A stretch of DNA of 59,106 bases, taken from contig CAUJHH010000052.1 in assembly GCA_963204725.1 (NCBI GenBank), positions 1 to 59,106 on the forward strand. The letters are read 5' to 3'. Shown one piece after another: positions 38,858-50,030 of this stretch (its first letter is position 1; each line of letters starts with the position of its first letter). The DNA comes from Planctomycetota bacterium (GTDB taxonomy: Bacteria; Planctomycetota; Phycisphaerae; Phycisphaerales; UBA1924). Made by a program: the position numbers and the translations under genes. The notes beneath the pieces were generated by a model, which was not told the origin of the DNA, searched no databases, and was given only the letters and a program-made list of their open reading frames with translations.

Positions 38858-40656
38858 GGGAGACCCCCACAAATGACGCGGCCACGGCGGCAACCGGGGC
38901 AGGCGTCCAAGTCTTGAACTTGACACCCGATTCTACCAACCATTCGACCCCCGAGGGGACTGTTTCGCGGGCGTGGATCGAACTCGGCTCCACCCGCGAG
39001 GGTCACGCATGGGTGACGCCCGAACGGAATGCCGACGGAGAAATGATTGGACACGCGATCCGGCCCGACAAGGGAAAGAAGACCTCACGGAAGGGAAGTA
39101 TTCGCGGGCTCACGTTGAAGTGGCCCCTTCCGCCCTATGCGGGTTCAACGTCCGAGGAACCCGTCTTCATCGTGGAGGGAGCATCGGACACGGCGGCGGG
39201 TGTGGGGATCGGGCTCGACATCATCGGACGCCCAAGCGCGACTGGCGGGAAGCCACTGCTCGCCGCTCTGCTCAAGGACCGGCATGTTTGCATCATCGCC
39301 GAGAATGACGAAGCCGGACAACGTGGCGCGGTTGGTATCGCCGATGCACTTGTCGAAGTCTGCGCGTCGGTCCGCATCATCGACCCACCGAAGGGGATCA
39401 AAGACCTTCGCGCATGGGTTGCCGCTGGTGGCACTCGTGAAGGCATCCTTGAAGCCGCGAGCGTTGCTCCGCTCCATGCTGCAAAGCCCGCCGAATCCTG
39501 CGCCGGCGCGGCATCATCCCCGTTGACGGCCAATATGGTCCGACTCTCCGACGTACATCCCGAGCCCGTTCAGTGGCTCTGGCGCGGGCGCATTGCGATC
39601 GGCAAACTTACGTTTATTGTGGGCGATCCGGGAGGAAGCAAGAGTTTTCTTACTCTCGATCTCGCGGCTCGCGTTTCAACGGGACGCCCCATGCCGAACA
39701 CGTCCGACGAGACACCCGTGACGGGTGGTGTGATTCTGCTCTCGGCGGAGGACACCCCCGGAGACACGATCCGCCCTCGACTCGACGCCGCTGGCGCGGA
39801 TTGCACTCGGATCATGTGCTTTGACTCGGTGAACCGATCCGGCAAGAAGTCAACGCTGGACCTGTCTCGCGACCTTGATGCGATTCACGACGCTCTCGAT
39901 CAGGTGCCTGACTGTCGGCTCGTCGTGATTGATCCCATCTCGGCGTATCTGGGCGGGACGGAATCGCACAAGAATGCGGACGTGCGCGGGTTGCTCGCAC
40001 CACTTTCCGCTCTCGCGGCGGAGCGAGGATTCGCGCTCGTGTGCGTCTCGCATTTAAACAAAAATCAAGGTGTCTCGGCGATCTATCGCACGACCGGCTC
40101 GCTCGCTTTTGCGGCGGCGGCTCGCGCCGTTTGGCTCGTGGTCAAAGACAAGTCTGACGAGAACCGGCGCGGCTTCCTCCCGATAAAGAACAACATTGGC
40201 AAGGACACAACGGGGCTCGCCTACTCGCTCCTGAGCGTGCCGGGACACGACCAGCCCGTCCTTCAATGGGAGACCACGCCGATCGAGACATCCGCCGACG
40301 ATGCGCTCGCGGCGGATCGGGGGGACGATAATCGACGCTCTACCCTCGACCACGCCTGCGAGTTTCTTCGATCGGTCCTCGCCGAGAGTGAAATGAAGTG
40401 CGAAGACGTACACGCCCTAAGAGAGAAGGCCGGTATCTCACAGTCCACACTCCGCCGAGCGTTCAGTGCAGTCGACGTACGTACTCGCAAGAGCGGCAAG
40501 CCAGGCGAGCCCGGCGCGTGGTGGTGGTCCCTTCCACCCGAAGATGCTCAGCCGATGTCCGAAGATGCCGAAGATGCTCACGCTCCGGGGGTGGACACCT
40601 TCGGCGATCGTGAGCATCTTCGGGAGGTGAGTACCGACGAATGGGGGACGGTGTGA
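38854..40656 (+). CDS. TOPRIM and AAA (RepA/RecA-like) domain protein, element replication protein candidate
   Basis: 600 residues from ATG 38854. A TOPRIM domain at about residues 100-190 has PVFIVEGASDTAA (Glu108) and IIAENDEAGQ (Asp152). An AAA_25/RepA-type ATPase follows, with Walker A VGDPGGSKS (Lys263), LLSAEDTP, Walker B LVVIDPISAYLGG, and sensor VCVSHLNKN. The C-terminal part has a short HTH-like segment (AGISQSTLRRAFS) and an acidic Glu/Asp/Ala tail. This TOPRIM plus RepA-like ATPase layout is common in phage satellites and plasmids, where it acts as primase-helicase. No primase zinc finger is seen. Its last 100 bases carry the repeats described separately. Confidence 0.85.
   Translation: MRETPTNDAATAATGAGVQVLNLTPDSTNHSTPEGTVSRAWIELGSTREGHAWVTPERNADGEMIGHAIRPDKGKKTSRKGSIRGLTLKWPLPPYAGSTSEEPVFIVEGASDTAAGVGIGLDIIGRPSATGGKPLLAALLKDRHVCIIAENDEAGQRGAVGIADALVEVCASVRIIDPPKGIKDLRAWVAAGGTREGILEAASVAPLHAAKPAESCAGAASSPLTANMVRLSDVHPEPVQWLWRGRIAIGKLTFIVGDPGGSKSFLTLDLAARVSTGRPMPNTSDETPVTGGVILLSAEDTPGDTIRPRLDAAGADCTRIMCFDSVNRSGKKSTLDLSRDLDAIHDALDQVPDCRLVVIDPISAYLGGTESHKNADVRGLLAPLSALAAERGFALVCVSHLNKNQGVSAIYRTTGSLAFAAAARAVWLVVKDKSDENRRGFLPIKNNIGKDTTGLAYSLLSVPGHDQPVLQWETTPIETSADDALAADRGDDNRRSTLDHACEFLRSVLAESEMKCEDVHALREKAGISQSTLRRAFSAVDVRTRKSGKPGEPGAWWWSLPPEDAQPMSEDAEDAHAPGVDTFGDREHLREVSTDEWGTV
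40539..40623. repeat. Iteron-like repeats and 15-bp inverted repeat before the TubC-like gene
   Basis: The 9-base word CGAAGATGC occurs at 40539, 40560 and 40569; two of these copies extend to CGAAGATGCTCA. A fourth copy is inverted, so CCGAAGATGCTCACG (40568-40582) and CGTGAGCATCTTCGG (40609-40623) form perfect 15-bp arms with a 26-base spacer. The right arm abuts GGAGGTGAG, the ribosome-binding site of the gene at 40641. The repeats lie inside the acidic tail of the TOPRIM-AAA protein. Confidence 0.8.
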
Positions 40657-41090
40657 CCACCTCAACGCCCGCACCAACATTACGCGATCGCGACTCGCCC
40701 GCCCCCGAATGCCCGCCCGGCGGTTTGCCCGCCCTTCTCTGCTCACTCGGCCGCGCTGGCGTGACGATCGCGGCGCACGCCGACTGGCTCCGCTTCAAGC
40801 CCGCCACCATCGCGCCCGCTCTGCTCGCGGGGCTCACGCTCCACAAGCCCGACATCCTTGCGACTCTCATCGACCCGTCACTCCCGAGCGAGGAAGCGCG
40901 GCACACGTTCGGCGAGCGGCTCGGGATCGCCGACGCACTCGGCATGGACACCACGCCCGGCGCGTCGGCATGGCTCATCGCGCTCGGTGAGTCCATGCAC
41001 ACGGACGCGACAGAATCAGCACGGAATCTCTCGCATCTACTTGCGCCCTCTCGCAATACATTGCATAATGCACCCATCGAAGGAAGGTGA
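40641..41090 (+). CDS. Small protein with TubC-like N-terminal docking domain
   Basis: 149 residues from ATG 40641; a GTG at 40653 is an alternative. It overlaps the previous gene by 16 bases. Residues about 28-75, LPALLCSLGRAGVTIAAHADWL then RFKPATIAPALLAGLTLHKPDILATL, follow the TubC_N pattern (L-L-x-x-L-x-x-x-G-[VI]-x-[VIL]-x-x-x-x-x-x-L-x-x-x-x-P-x-x-L-x-x-x-L-x-x-x-K-x-x-[IL]-x-x-x-L), a helix-beta-helix docking domain known from NRPS/PKS proteins. The rest is unassigned. There is no biosynthetic cluster here, so the domain probably docks to another element protein such as the TOPRIM-AAA ATPase. Confidence 0.6.
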   Translation: MGDGVTTSTPAPTLRDRDSPAPECPPGGLPALLCSLGRAGVTIAAHADWLRFKPATIAPALLAGLTLHKPDILATLIDPSLPSEEARHTFGERLGIADALGMDTTPGASAWLIALGESMHTDATESARNLSHLLAPSRNTLHNAPIEGR

Positions 41091-41093
41091 CTC

Positions 41094-42623
41094 ATGGCAA
41101 GCGTCTACAAGCGGGACGGAAATGGGAACTGGTTTGCATCGTGGTTCAACCACGAGGGCGTGCGCGTGGTTCAATCGACGCGCACCACCGACAAGCGGCT
41201 CGCCGAGCGGCTCGCGCAACGCTGGGAGGATCATGCGATCGAGCGGCGGAGCGGACTGGTTGACGCTCGCGCCGAGACGCTGGCGGCGCAGGAAGCCCGC
41301 CCGCTCTCCGAGCATCGCGCCGACTTCGCGACGTACCTCGAAGCGAAGGGGACTTCACCCGGCACGATCGACGCGGCGGATGCCCGTATCTCCCGCATCC
41401 TCACGCACGCCAAAGCGGAGCGCGTGGCCGACCTTTCCCCATCCGCGATCATGGGAGCGATCCAGCACCTCCGGGCTCCGGGCGTGGTGACGGCCGACGG
41501 ACTCTCGGCAAAGACCGCGAGCCACTACGTTCGCGCGATCAAGTCTTTCACGCGCTGGCTCGTGCGCGACAAGCGGACCGCCACCGATCCCCTCTCGCAC
41601 CTTGCGGGCTTCAACGCCGACACCGACCGGCGGCGCGTCCGGCGCGACCTCACGCCCGAGGAAGTCGCCCGGCTCATCGACGCGGCGGAGAAGTCCGATT
41701 CCGTGAAAGTCCCTCGACCCTCTCGTGACGAGAAGGGCGAGCGGAAAACGTCGATGGTCTGGATGCGCTGCCCCGAGCGTGCATGGGCATATCGGATCGC
41801 CGCGGGAACGGGTTTCCGCGCGTCGGAAGTCGGCTCGCTCACGCCCGAGAGTTTCGACCTCGACGCCGACACGCCGACGGTGACGGTTGAAGCGTGCTAC
41901 AGCAAGCGCAAGCGTCGGGACGTTCAACCCATGCGAGCCGACCTCGCCGACCTGCTCCGCACCTGGCTCCGCACGAAGGAAGCCGGAAAGCCGGTGTGCC
42001 CGATCCCTCACGGGAAGGGGGCTCTGCTCATCCGGGCCGACCTCGACGCGGCTCGGGCCGTTTGGCTCGCCGAAGCGACGACGCCCGGCGAGCGAGCCAA
42101 GCGCGAAGCGTCGGACTTCCTTCGGCACACCGACGGCGCGGGGCGCGTCGCGGACTTTCACGGGCTCCGACACACGTTCATCTCCCGCGTGGTCCAGTCG
42201 GGCGCATCGGTGCGCGTGGCGCAGGAACTCGCCCGGCACTCCACGCCCACGCTCACCATCGGTCGTTACTCGCACGCCCGGCTCAATGACCTCACGCGAG
42301 CCCTCGACAATCTCCCGAGCGCGACCACGCCAGCACCCGCCCGCGAGCAAGCCAAAGCGACAGGGACGCACGGAGCGAGCCCGGAGCCCATCGGACGCCC
42401 GGCGCACCTACAGCACCAGCTACAGCACTCTCCGCACGATTCGGGATGTGTTCGTGCGAGCGGTTGCGAGAGCGGCTCGGACGACCGCGCCGGCGCGCAT
42501 CGGCACAAGCCCTTGTCACTTGCGGACTTGGGCGAGCCGGTGCGATTGGATGCGAGAGGGGGAGGGAATGCCGAGGGGCGGACTCGAACCGCCGACCTCC
42601 GGGTTATGAATCCAGCGCTCTAA
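41094..42623 (+). CDS. int: Tyrosine recombinase/integrase whose 3' end runs through the attachment core
   Basis: 509 residues; AAGGAAGGTGA precedes the ATG. An N-terminal arm-type domain and a SAM-like core-binding domain (about 70-170) are followed by a catalytic domain with Arg242 (GTGFRASEV), His356 and Arg359 (FHGLRHTF), His382 (ARHSTPT) and nucleophile Tyr392 (GRYSHA). After Tyr392 a low-complexity Ala/Pro/Gln stretch leads into GRTRTADLRVMNPAL, which is encoded by the antisense of the tRNA-Met 3' half; the stop lies inside the tRNA gene. In an excised circle the frame would continue into the segment at 37046-37228, giving 567 residues. Confidence 0.93.
   Translation: MASVYKRDGNGNWFASWFNHEGVRVVQSTRTTDKRLAERLAQRWEDHAIERRSGLVDARAETLAAQEARPLSEHRADFATYLEAKGTSPGTIDAADARISRILTHAKAERVADLSPSAIMGAIQHLRAPGVVTADGLSAKTASHYVRAIKSFTRWLVRDKRTATDPLSHLAGFNADTDRRRVRRDLTPEEVARLIDAAEKSDSVKVPRPSRDEKGERKTSMVWMRCPERAWAYRIAAGTGFRASEVGSLTPESFDLDADTPTVTVEACYSKRKRRDVQPMRADLADLLRTWLRTKEAGKPVCPIPHGKGALLIRADLDAARAVWLAEATTPGERAKREASDFLRHTDGAGRVADFHGLRHTFISRVVQSGASVRVAQELARHSTPTLTIGRYSHARLNDLTRALDNLPSATTPAPAREQAKATGTHGASPEPIGRPAHLQHQLQHSPHDSGCVRASGCESGSDDRAGAHRHKPLSLADLGEPVRLDARGGGNAEGRTRTADLRVMNPAL
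42569..42615. repeat. Right attachment site core (attR)
   Basis: The 47-bp partner of 37000-37046. It covers tRNA-Met nucleotides from the 5' side of the anticodon stem to the discriminator, so strand exchange probably occurs in the anticodon-loop region, as usual for tyrosine recombinases. Integration here leaves the tRNA gene complete. Confidence 0.9.
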
Positions 42624-42643
42624 ACCAGCTGAGCTACCTCGGC
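42569..42643 (-). tRNA. tRNA-Met (CAT anticodon, elongator type)
   Basis: A 75-nt cloverleaf. The acceptor stem is GCCGAGG/CCTCGGC with discriminator A, the D-arm is GCTC/GAGC with GG in the loop, the anticodon loop is TTCATAA (CAT), and the T-arm is GGCGG/CCGCC with loop TTCGAGT. The first acceptor pair is G-C, so it is not the initiator type. No CCA is encoded. The anticodon stem CTGGA/CCCGG contains one A-C mismatch next to the loop and one U-G pair. It is the attachment target of the element on its left. Confidence 0.93.
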
Positions 42644-42707
42644 AGGGGTGGGTCCAGTATATGCCGCTACCGCCGGTCCTTTCGAGGCCCCCGGTCCAAG
42701 CGAACAG

Positions 42708-44897
42708 TCAGTCCGCCGGCTCGATCTCAAACTCCAGCACCGCGAATCCATCCAACTCAAAGTGCTCGATCGTGATCTGCACGGCCCGGTCCGAATCGAT
42801 CGTGAACTCACCCTCGTCCCGCTTGGGGGCGTGCCATGTCCAGTTATCGATCGCCGGCACGCCATCGATAACCACACGGACCCCGTCGTCCGACATCGTC
42901 GCCACGCGCCATCGCCCCGCCCGAAGCGGGATGCTCGTCGTCGCGATCGTTCCGAATCGATCGCGCCCGATCTCGGCGTTCGACAGTTCATCTGAGATCC
43001 CAAGCTCCTGAGGCCCGCCGTGCCGGTACGCCAGCCGCACGTCCTGCATCGTCACGCTGCGCGACTGCGGGCCATACGACTGCTCTCTCCACCCTTCCAC
43101 ATTCTCACGCGGATCGACCGTCCATGGAAAGAACCGCACCGTCCACTCCGAGCCGACCAGCGTGCCCGACAACTCGCGTTCGAGCCCCTCTCCTCTCAGC
43201 AGCGCGCTATACGTGTGAACGCCCGGGCTCGCCGAGATCCGCACGATCGCCGGCCCATCCTCGCCTTGCTCGATGTTCGTCGAAATTCCTTCCGAATCGC
43301 AGGCGACGTCAAGCGAGTCAGGCGCGCCCCAGACTTCATACCGGTGCACGCCTCCCGTGCGGTCCAGCGGCCGAACCATCGCCGACTCGTGGTCCCATGG
43401 GCCCCACTCGCCGACAACGATGCTCTGTCGTCCCGCGAGGCTCGCCCGTGCGCCGAGCGGTCGCCTCTCGCCGAGCGCCTCGTACGCCGGCACCGTGATC
43501 TCCGCGAGGTCCGCGGGCGCCGCGCGGACCTCCTCGCCCCCTTCGATGCTGATCGCCTCGCCCACACCCTCGAACGTGTTTGCGCGAACAAACGTCGCCC
43601 CCGTCGCCCGAAGATGGATCGCTACCGCGTCACCCGAGAACCGATTGTCCGCGATCACGTTGTCCGTCGAACCCCTGTGGTTTTTCTGGGCCCACGGTGA
43701 CTTGAGCAGCGCAACGTCATCGTCCGTCCAGAAATGGACCCCCGCGCCGTTGCGCTCGAATTGGTTCTGCCGAACCGAATTCCCCGAGCCGTGCTCGATG
43801 TTCACACCCCCGCGCTCAAGCCCGTAACCGCTCGCGCCGTTGGACCGGAACACATTGTCCGCGATCAGCGTCTCCTGGGAGTACCCGCCCCAGATGCCGC
43901 AGATCGCGTTCTCGATGAACTGGTTCGCGATAATCCGATTGCCAAACGAAAACGTCATCTCCAGCCCGTGCGCCGGCGCGTAGGAAAGATCGTTCGCGAT
44001 GAACAGGTTGTCGTTGCACCCCTTGCGCGTGTGGTCGAAACCCTCTGGACCCGGCACGTCGCCGAGCGCCTCCTTCCCGCCAAACCCAAAGATCCCGTCG
44101 CCGCCGTGCGTGATCGAGTTCTCAGCGATCAGGTTGTTCGAGCACTGCTCAAACATCAGAAGCCCGGCCGAGTCCTGCCCCCGGTTGTAGACGCCATGCG
44201 AGTACCCGCGAACGCAGAAGTCCAGCGCGTTCCGCGTGATCGCGTTCCCGCTCGAACGCCACATCGCGATACCCCAGCCGGAGATGAACGAGCAGTCGTT
44301 GTCATAGATCCGCGACTCATCCACCCGATCGAGCACGATCCCGTTCTGACCGTCGCGCACCGTGACCTTCCGCACCTCGACACCCCGCGATCTCTCGATC
44401 GAGATCGCCGCGCCGTAGTTTGCCGTCCACTCACGATTGTCGTTGGCGTGCGGCCACAGCCAGTCTCCCCCGTCCTCGGCAGATGGGATCGACCGCAGCC
44501 GCTGCCGAAAGTTGTCCCGCAGAACGGCCCCGTCCACGACCAACCCATCGGCGCTCCGCGCCAGAAACCCGATCTTGTACCCCTCGATCGCCGCGCCCTC
44601 GACGCGCACCCCCGATTGCCCCTCCACGACAACGCCCACACCCACCATGACATCGCCCGCAGTCCCTGCCGGCGCGCCCCGCAACACCGACCCGGACTCG
44701 AACCGCACCGTGACATCCGAGGCCACGATCTTGACCACCCCGTCCCCCGCGGCATCCGCGATCATCGCTCCCGGCGCGATCCGCAGAATGCAGGAGCGAT
44801 CGACAAGCGTGTCGTCGGCCGAAACCTCAACGATTGGGAGATCAGCGCCCGAGCCCAGAGCGGCGAGCGCAATCGCAGCGGAGATGCTCAAAAACAT
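42708..44897 (-). CDS. Exported parallel beta-helix protein with C-terminal PA14-like domain
   Basis: 729 residues with a signal peptide (MFLSISAAIALAALGSGA). Repeated beta-helix coils follow (GVRVEGAAIEGYKIG, GVEVRKVTVRDGQNGIVLD, NNLIAENSITHGGDGIFG, ETLIADNVFRSNG), as in NosD/pectin-lyase-fold proteins. After an intermediate region, residues about 630-729 contain LRAGRWRVATMSDDGVRVVIDG, the D-D-G-x-R-[VL]-x-x-[DN]-G core of PA14-like carbohydrate-binding domains. It probably acts on or binds an extracellular polysaccharide. It lies just beyond the tRNA, outside the element. Confidence 0.75.
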   Translation of the reverse strand: MFLSISAAIALAALGSGADLPIVEVSADDTLVDRSCILRIAPGAMIADAAGDGVVKIVASDVTVRFESGSVLRGAPAGTAGDVMVGVGVVVEGQSGVRVEGAAIEGYKIGFLARSADGLVVDGAVLRDNFRQRLRSIPSAEDGGDWLWPHANDNREWTANYGAAISIERSRGVEVRKVTVRDGQNGIVLDRVDESRIYDNDCSFISGWGIAMWRSSGNAITRNALDFCVRGYSHGVYNRGQDSAGLLMFEQCSNNLIAENSITHGGDGIFGFGGKEALGDVPGPEGFDHTRKGCNDNLFIANDLSYAPAHGLEMTFSFGNRIIANQFIENAICGIWGGYSQETLIADNVFRSNGASGYGLERGGVNIEHGSGNSVRQNQFERNGAGVHFWTDDDVALLKSPWAQKNHRGSTDNVIADNRFSGDAVAIHLRATGATFVRANTFEGVGEAISIEGGEEVRAAPADLAEITVPAYEALGERRPLGARASLAGRQSIVVGEWGPWDHESAMVRPLDRTGGVHRYEVWGAPDSLDVACDSEGISTNIEQGEDGPAIVRISASPGVHTYSALLRGEGLERELSGTLVGSEWTVRFFPWTVDPRENVEGWREQSYGPQSRSVTMQDVRLAYRHGGPQELGISDELSNAEIGRDRFGTIATTSIPLRAGRWRVATMSDDGVRVVIDGVPAIDNWTWHAPKRDEGEFTIDSDRAVQITIEHFELDGFAVLEFEIEPAD

Positions 44898-44985
44898 GGT
44901 CTGGGCGTTCCCTTTCGGCGTGGCCTTGGCCTGCAGTCTCCGACCGAGCCCTCACCCCGACCCCACGCCGCGACGCGCCGCAATC

Positions 44986-45279
44986 TCACGTCTGCTTCGA
45001 TTCGCTTGAAACCGGTGTCTCCACCTGTTCGCTCGTGCTCACACGTGCATCCACGCCCCCAGCCGTCAGGGGTGGCCTCGCAACCGTCGACGGCTTGTTG
45101 GATTCGCGCTCAATCTCTTCCTCAACACCCTTCAGACCCTTCTTGAACTCCACGATCCCCTTGCCCAGGCTGCGACCCACCTCCGGCAATCGCTTGCCGA
45201 ACAGGAGCAGCCCGATCGCGAGAATCACGACCAGTTCAGTAGTGCCGATGGGACCGATGCCGAATGCGAGCGTGTTCAT
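44986..45279 (-). CDS. tatA: Sec-independent translocase subunit TatA/TatE
   Basis: 97 residues from ATG 45279 (GGAGA upstream). The single helix, GTTELVVILAIGLLLFGKRLPEVGRSLG, with F-G-x-x-x-L-P-E at its end, is the TatA signature. An amphipathic helix (KGIVEFKKGLKGVEEEI) and a Ser/Thr/Glu-rich tail follow. TatA forms the oligomeric pore for folded proteins. No tatC is nearby. It is transcribed in the same direction as folD, 60 bases downstream of it; a GTGCCGC/GCGGCAC hairpin lies in the gap. Confidence 0.92.
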   Translation of the reverse strand: MNTLAFGIGPIGTTELVVILAIGLLLFGKRLPEVGRSLGKGIVEFKKGLKGVEEEIERESNKPSTVARPPLTAGGVDARVSTSEQVETPVSSESKQT

Positions 45280-45339
45280 CGCGTCTCCGAGGAGTGCCGC
45301 GCCTGGCGGCGGCACCACCTATTCTATCGCCCAAACGCC

Positions 45340-48534
<3,195 letters not shown>

Positions 48535-48596
48535 CGATCTACCCCTTCTGCGCCCCTCTTCGCGCATCGCGTTATCGGCCCTTCAAAGGAACCCGC

Positions 48597-49142
48597 GTGC
48601 AGAACCTCGAGTTCAAATGCGAACTCCGCGACCTCGCACTCGCGCGCTCAATCATCATCCGATTCGGAGCCGTCCACGCCGGCACGCTCGAGCAGACCGA
48701 CACCTACTACCGCGTCCCCAGCGGCCGCCTCAAGAAGCGGGAAACCGTCGGCGAGCCCACCGAGCACATCTTCTATCACCGCCCCGATCGCCTCAACCCC
48801 AAGATCAGCCAGTTCACCATTTATTCCGAACCCCAGGCCGCCGAGCGATTCGGCACCTCGCCGCTCCCCATCTGGGTTGTCGTCCGAAAGGTCCGCGAAC
48901 TCTTTCTCCTCGGGAACGTCCGCATCCACCTCGATCAGGTCTCGAAGCTCGGCACCTTTCTTGAATTCGAGGCAATGGTCACCAACGGCGCGACCGTCGA
49001 GCACTGCCAGAAGCAGATCGCCGACCTGCGTGCCGCTCTGACGCCGACGCTCGGCGAGCCGATCGGCTGCGGCTACAGCGACCTGCTCGCCCTCGATCAG
49101 GACGATCAACCGCACCGGCTCCTCGGCCCCGGCCGCGCATGA
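48597..49142 (+). CDS. CYTH domain (class IV adenylate cyclase/ThTPase-like) protein
   Basis: 181 residues from GTG 48597 (AAAGGA upstream). It begins QNLEFKCELRDLALARSIIIRFGA, the beta-1/alpha-1 part of the CYTH fold. QTDTYYRVPSGRLKKRE follows, with the D-x-Y-[FY]-x-x-x-x-x-x-L-[KR]-x-R signature. Later strands hold RIHLDQVSKLGTFLEFEA, with the V-x-x-L-G-x-F-[LV]-E-[LI]-E signature. Acidic and basic residues inside the tunnel bind polyphosphates and metal. Members hydrolyse thiamine triphosphate or tripolyphosphate or cyclise ATP; which of these applies is unknown. Confidence 0.85.
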   Translation: MQNLEFKCELRDLALARSIIIRFGAVHAGTLEQTDTYYRVPSGRLKKRETVGEPTEHIFYHRPDRLNPKISQFTIYSEPQAAERFGTSPLPIWVVVRKVRELFLLGNVRIHLDQVSKLGTFLEFEAMVTNGATVEHCQKQIADLRAALTPTLGEPIGCGYSDLLALDQDDQPHRLLGPGRA

Positions 49143-49239
49143 TTCTTCAGTCCGCACCGCACGCGAATCGCGAAGACGCCAACTTGTACCCAAGTCATCG
49201 CGACGTTATCATGCAATCGAAGATTCGGAGCATCTGGGT

Positions 49240-50019
49240 TTGGCTGCGACCACGAACTCAATACCCGCCCAGCTCACTCGGGCGTTCACGCTCGTGGAGC
49301 TCCTTGTATCAATCGCGATCATCGCGATCCTGCTCGTCATCGCGCTCCCGATGCTCGGCCGAACCATGGCCACAGCCAGAGGATTCAGGTGCCAGGTCGC
49401 ACAGCGAAGCGTCGCCTTCGACTTCGCCGTCTTCGCCAGCGACAACATGGGCCCGGACCGGGGCGACGACGAATGGCTCAAGAATCGCTTCCGACTCGAA
49501 ACATTCCAGGACAGCCAGTACGGCATCGACGAGTTCTGGCGATGGGGCGAATCGCCGACCCACACCCTGCCGGACAACGCAGACAACGATCCCATGCGCT
49601 GCTCCGAGGTCCGCGCACAGATCACCGTCACGCGCACGCTCTCATGCACCTCCGGCGGCGTCACCCCCGCCGAGAACATCTCTTTCGGATTCAACCTGCG
49701 CCTCCATCGCCAGCCCGTGGTCGACGGTGGCTCGTACCGACTCGACCCCGTCCTGCTGAGCGGCGCGGTGCTCGAATCCGGATCGACTCCTCTTTTCTGG
49801 GACGTCGACGGACGAGTCGCCGTCTCGCGAGGGCTCGATCCCATCTTTACCGCCCCCTCGCTCGACGACGGCGCGGTGCTCGGCGACAACCGATTCTGGT
49901 TTCCCGCACGTCGCCACAACGGGGCCTCAAATGTTGCGTTCATTGACGGCCATGTCGATTCATCACGCGACCCTCTCGCCGAGGCCGGCTGGGCGTGGAA
50001 GCCCCTGAGGCTTCGGTAG
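49240..50019 (+). CDS. Type II pseudopilin/prepilin-like protein with H-x9-DG motif
   Basis: 259 residues from TTG 49240 (GGAG upstream). The class III leader has RAFTLVELLVSIAIIAILLVI, with cleavage expected between Ala15 and Phe16 and the conserved Glu at mature position 5. The C-terminus has RRHNGASNVAFIDGHVDS, the H-x9-DG motif of the DUF1559-type planctomycete pseudopilins. The middle is beta-rich. It would be processed by a PilD-type peptidase and assembled with a type II/IV machinery, none of which is in the window. It ends inside, or just before, the start of the histidine kinase gene. Confidence 0.85.
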   Translation: MAATTNSIPAQLTRAFTLVELLVSIAIIAILLVIALPMLGRTMATARGFRCQVAQRSVAFDFAVFASDNMGPDRGDDEWLKNRFRLETFQDSQYGIDEFWRWGESPTHTLPDNADNDPMRCSEVRAQITVTRTLSCTSGGVTPAENISFGFNLRLHRQPVVDGGSYRLDPVLLSGAVLESGSTPLFWDVDGRVAVSRGLDPIFTAPSLDDGAVLGDNRFWFPARRHNGASNVAFIDGHVDSSRDPLAEAGWAWKPLRLR

Positions 50020-50030
50020 GCCGCGCACAC

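Larger units (their letters stand above)
37000..42615 (+). mobile_element. Integrative element in tRNA-Met, 5.6 kb
   Basis: The element is bounded by 47-bp direct repeats of the tRNA-Met 3' half. It encodes, left to right, the orphan C-terminal segment of its own integrase, an unknown membrane protein, an excisionase-like HTH protein, a TOPRIM-AAA protein, a TubC-docking-like protein and a tyrosine integrase next to the right end. The last four genes overlap or nearly touch. There are no capsid, tail, conjugation or relaxase genes. The content fits a small phage-satellite-like or mobilisable island. Mobility is plausible because both ends and the integrase catalytic residues are intact. Confidence 0.85.
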
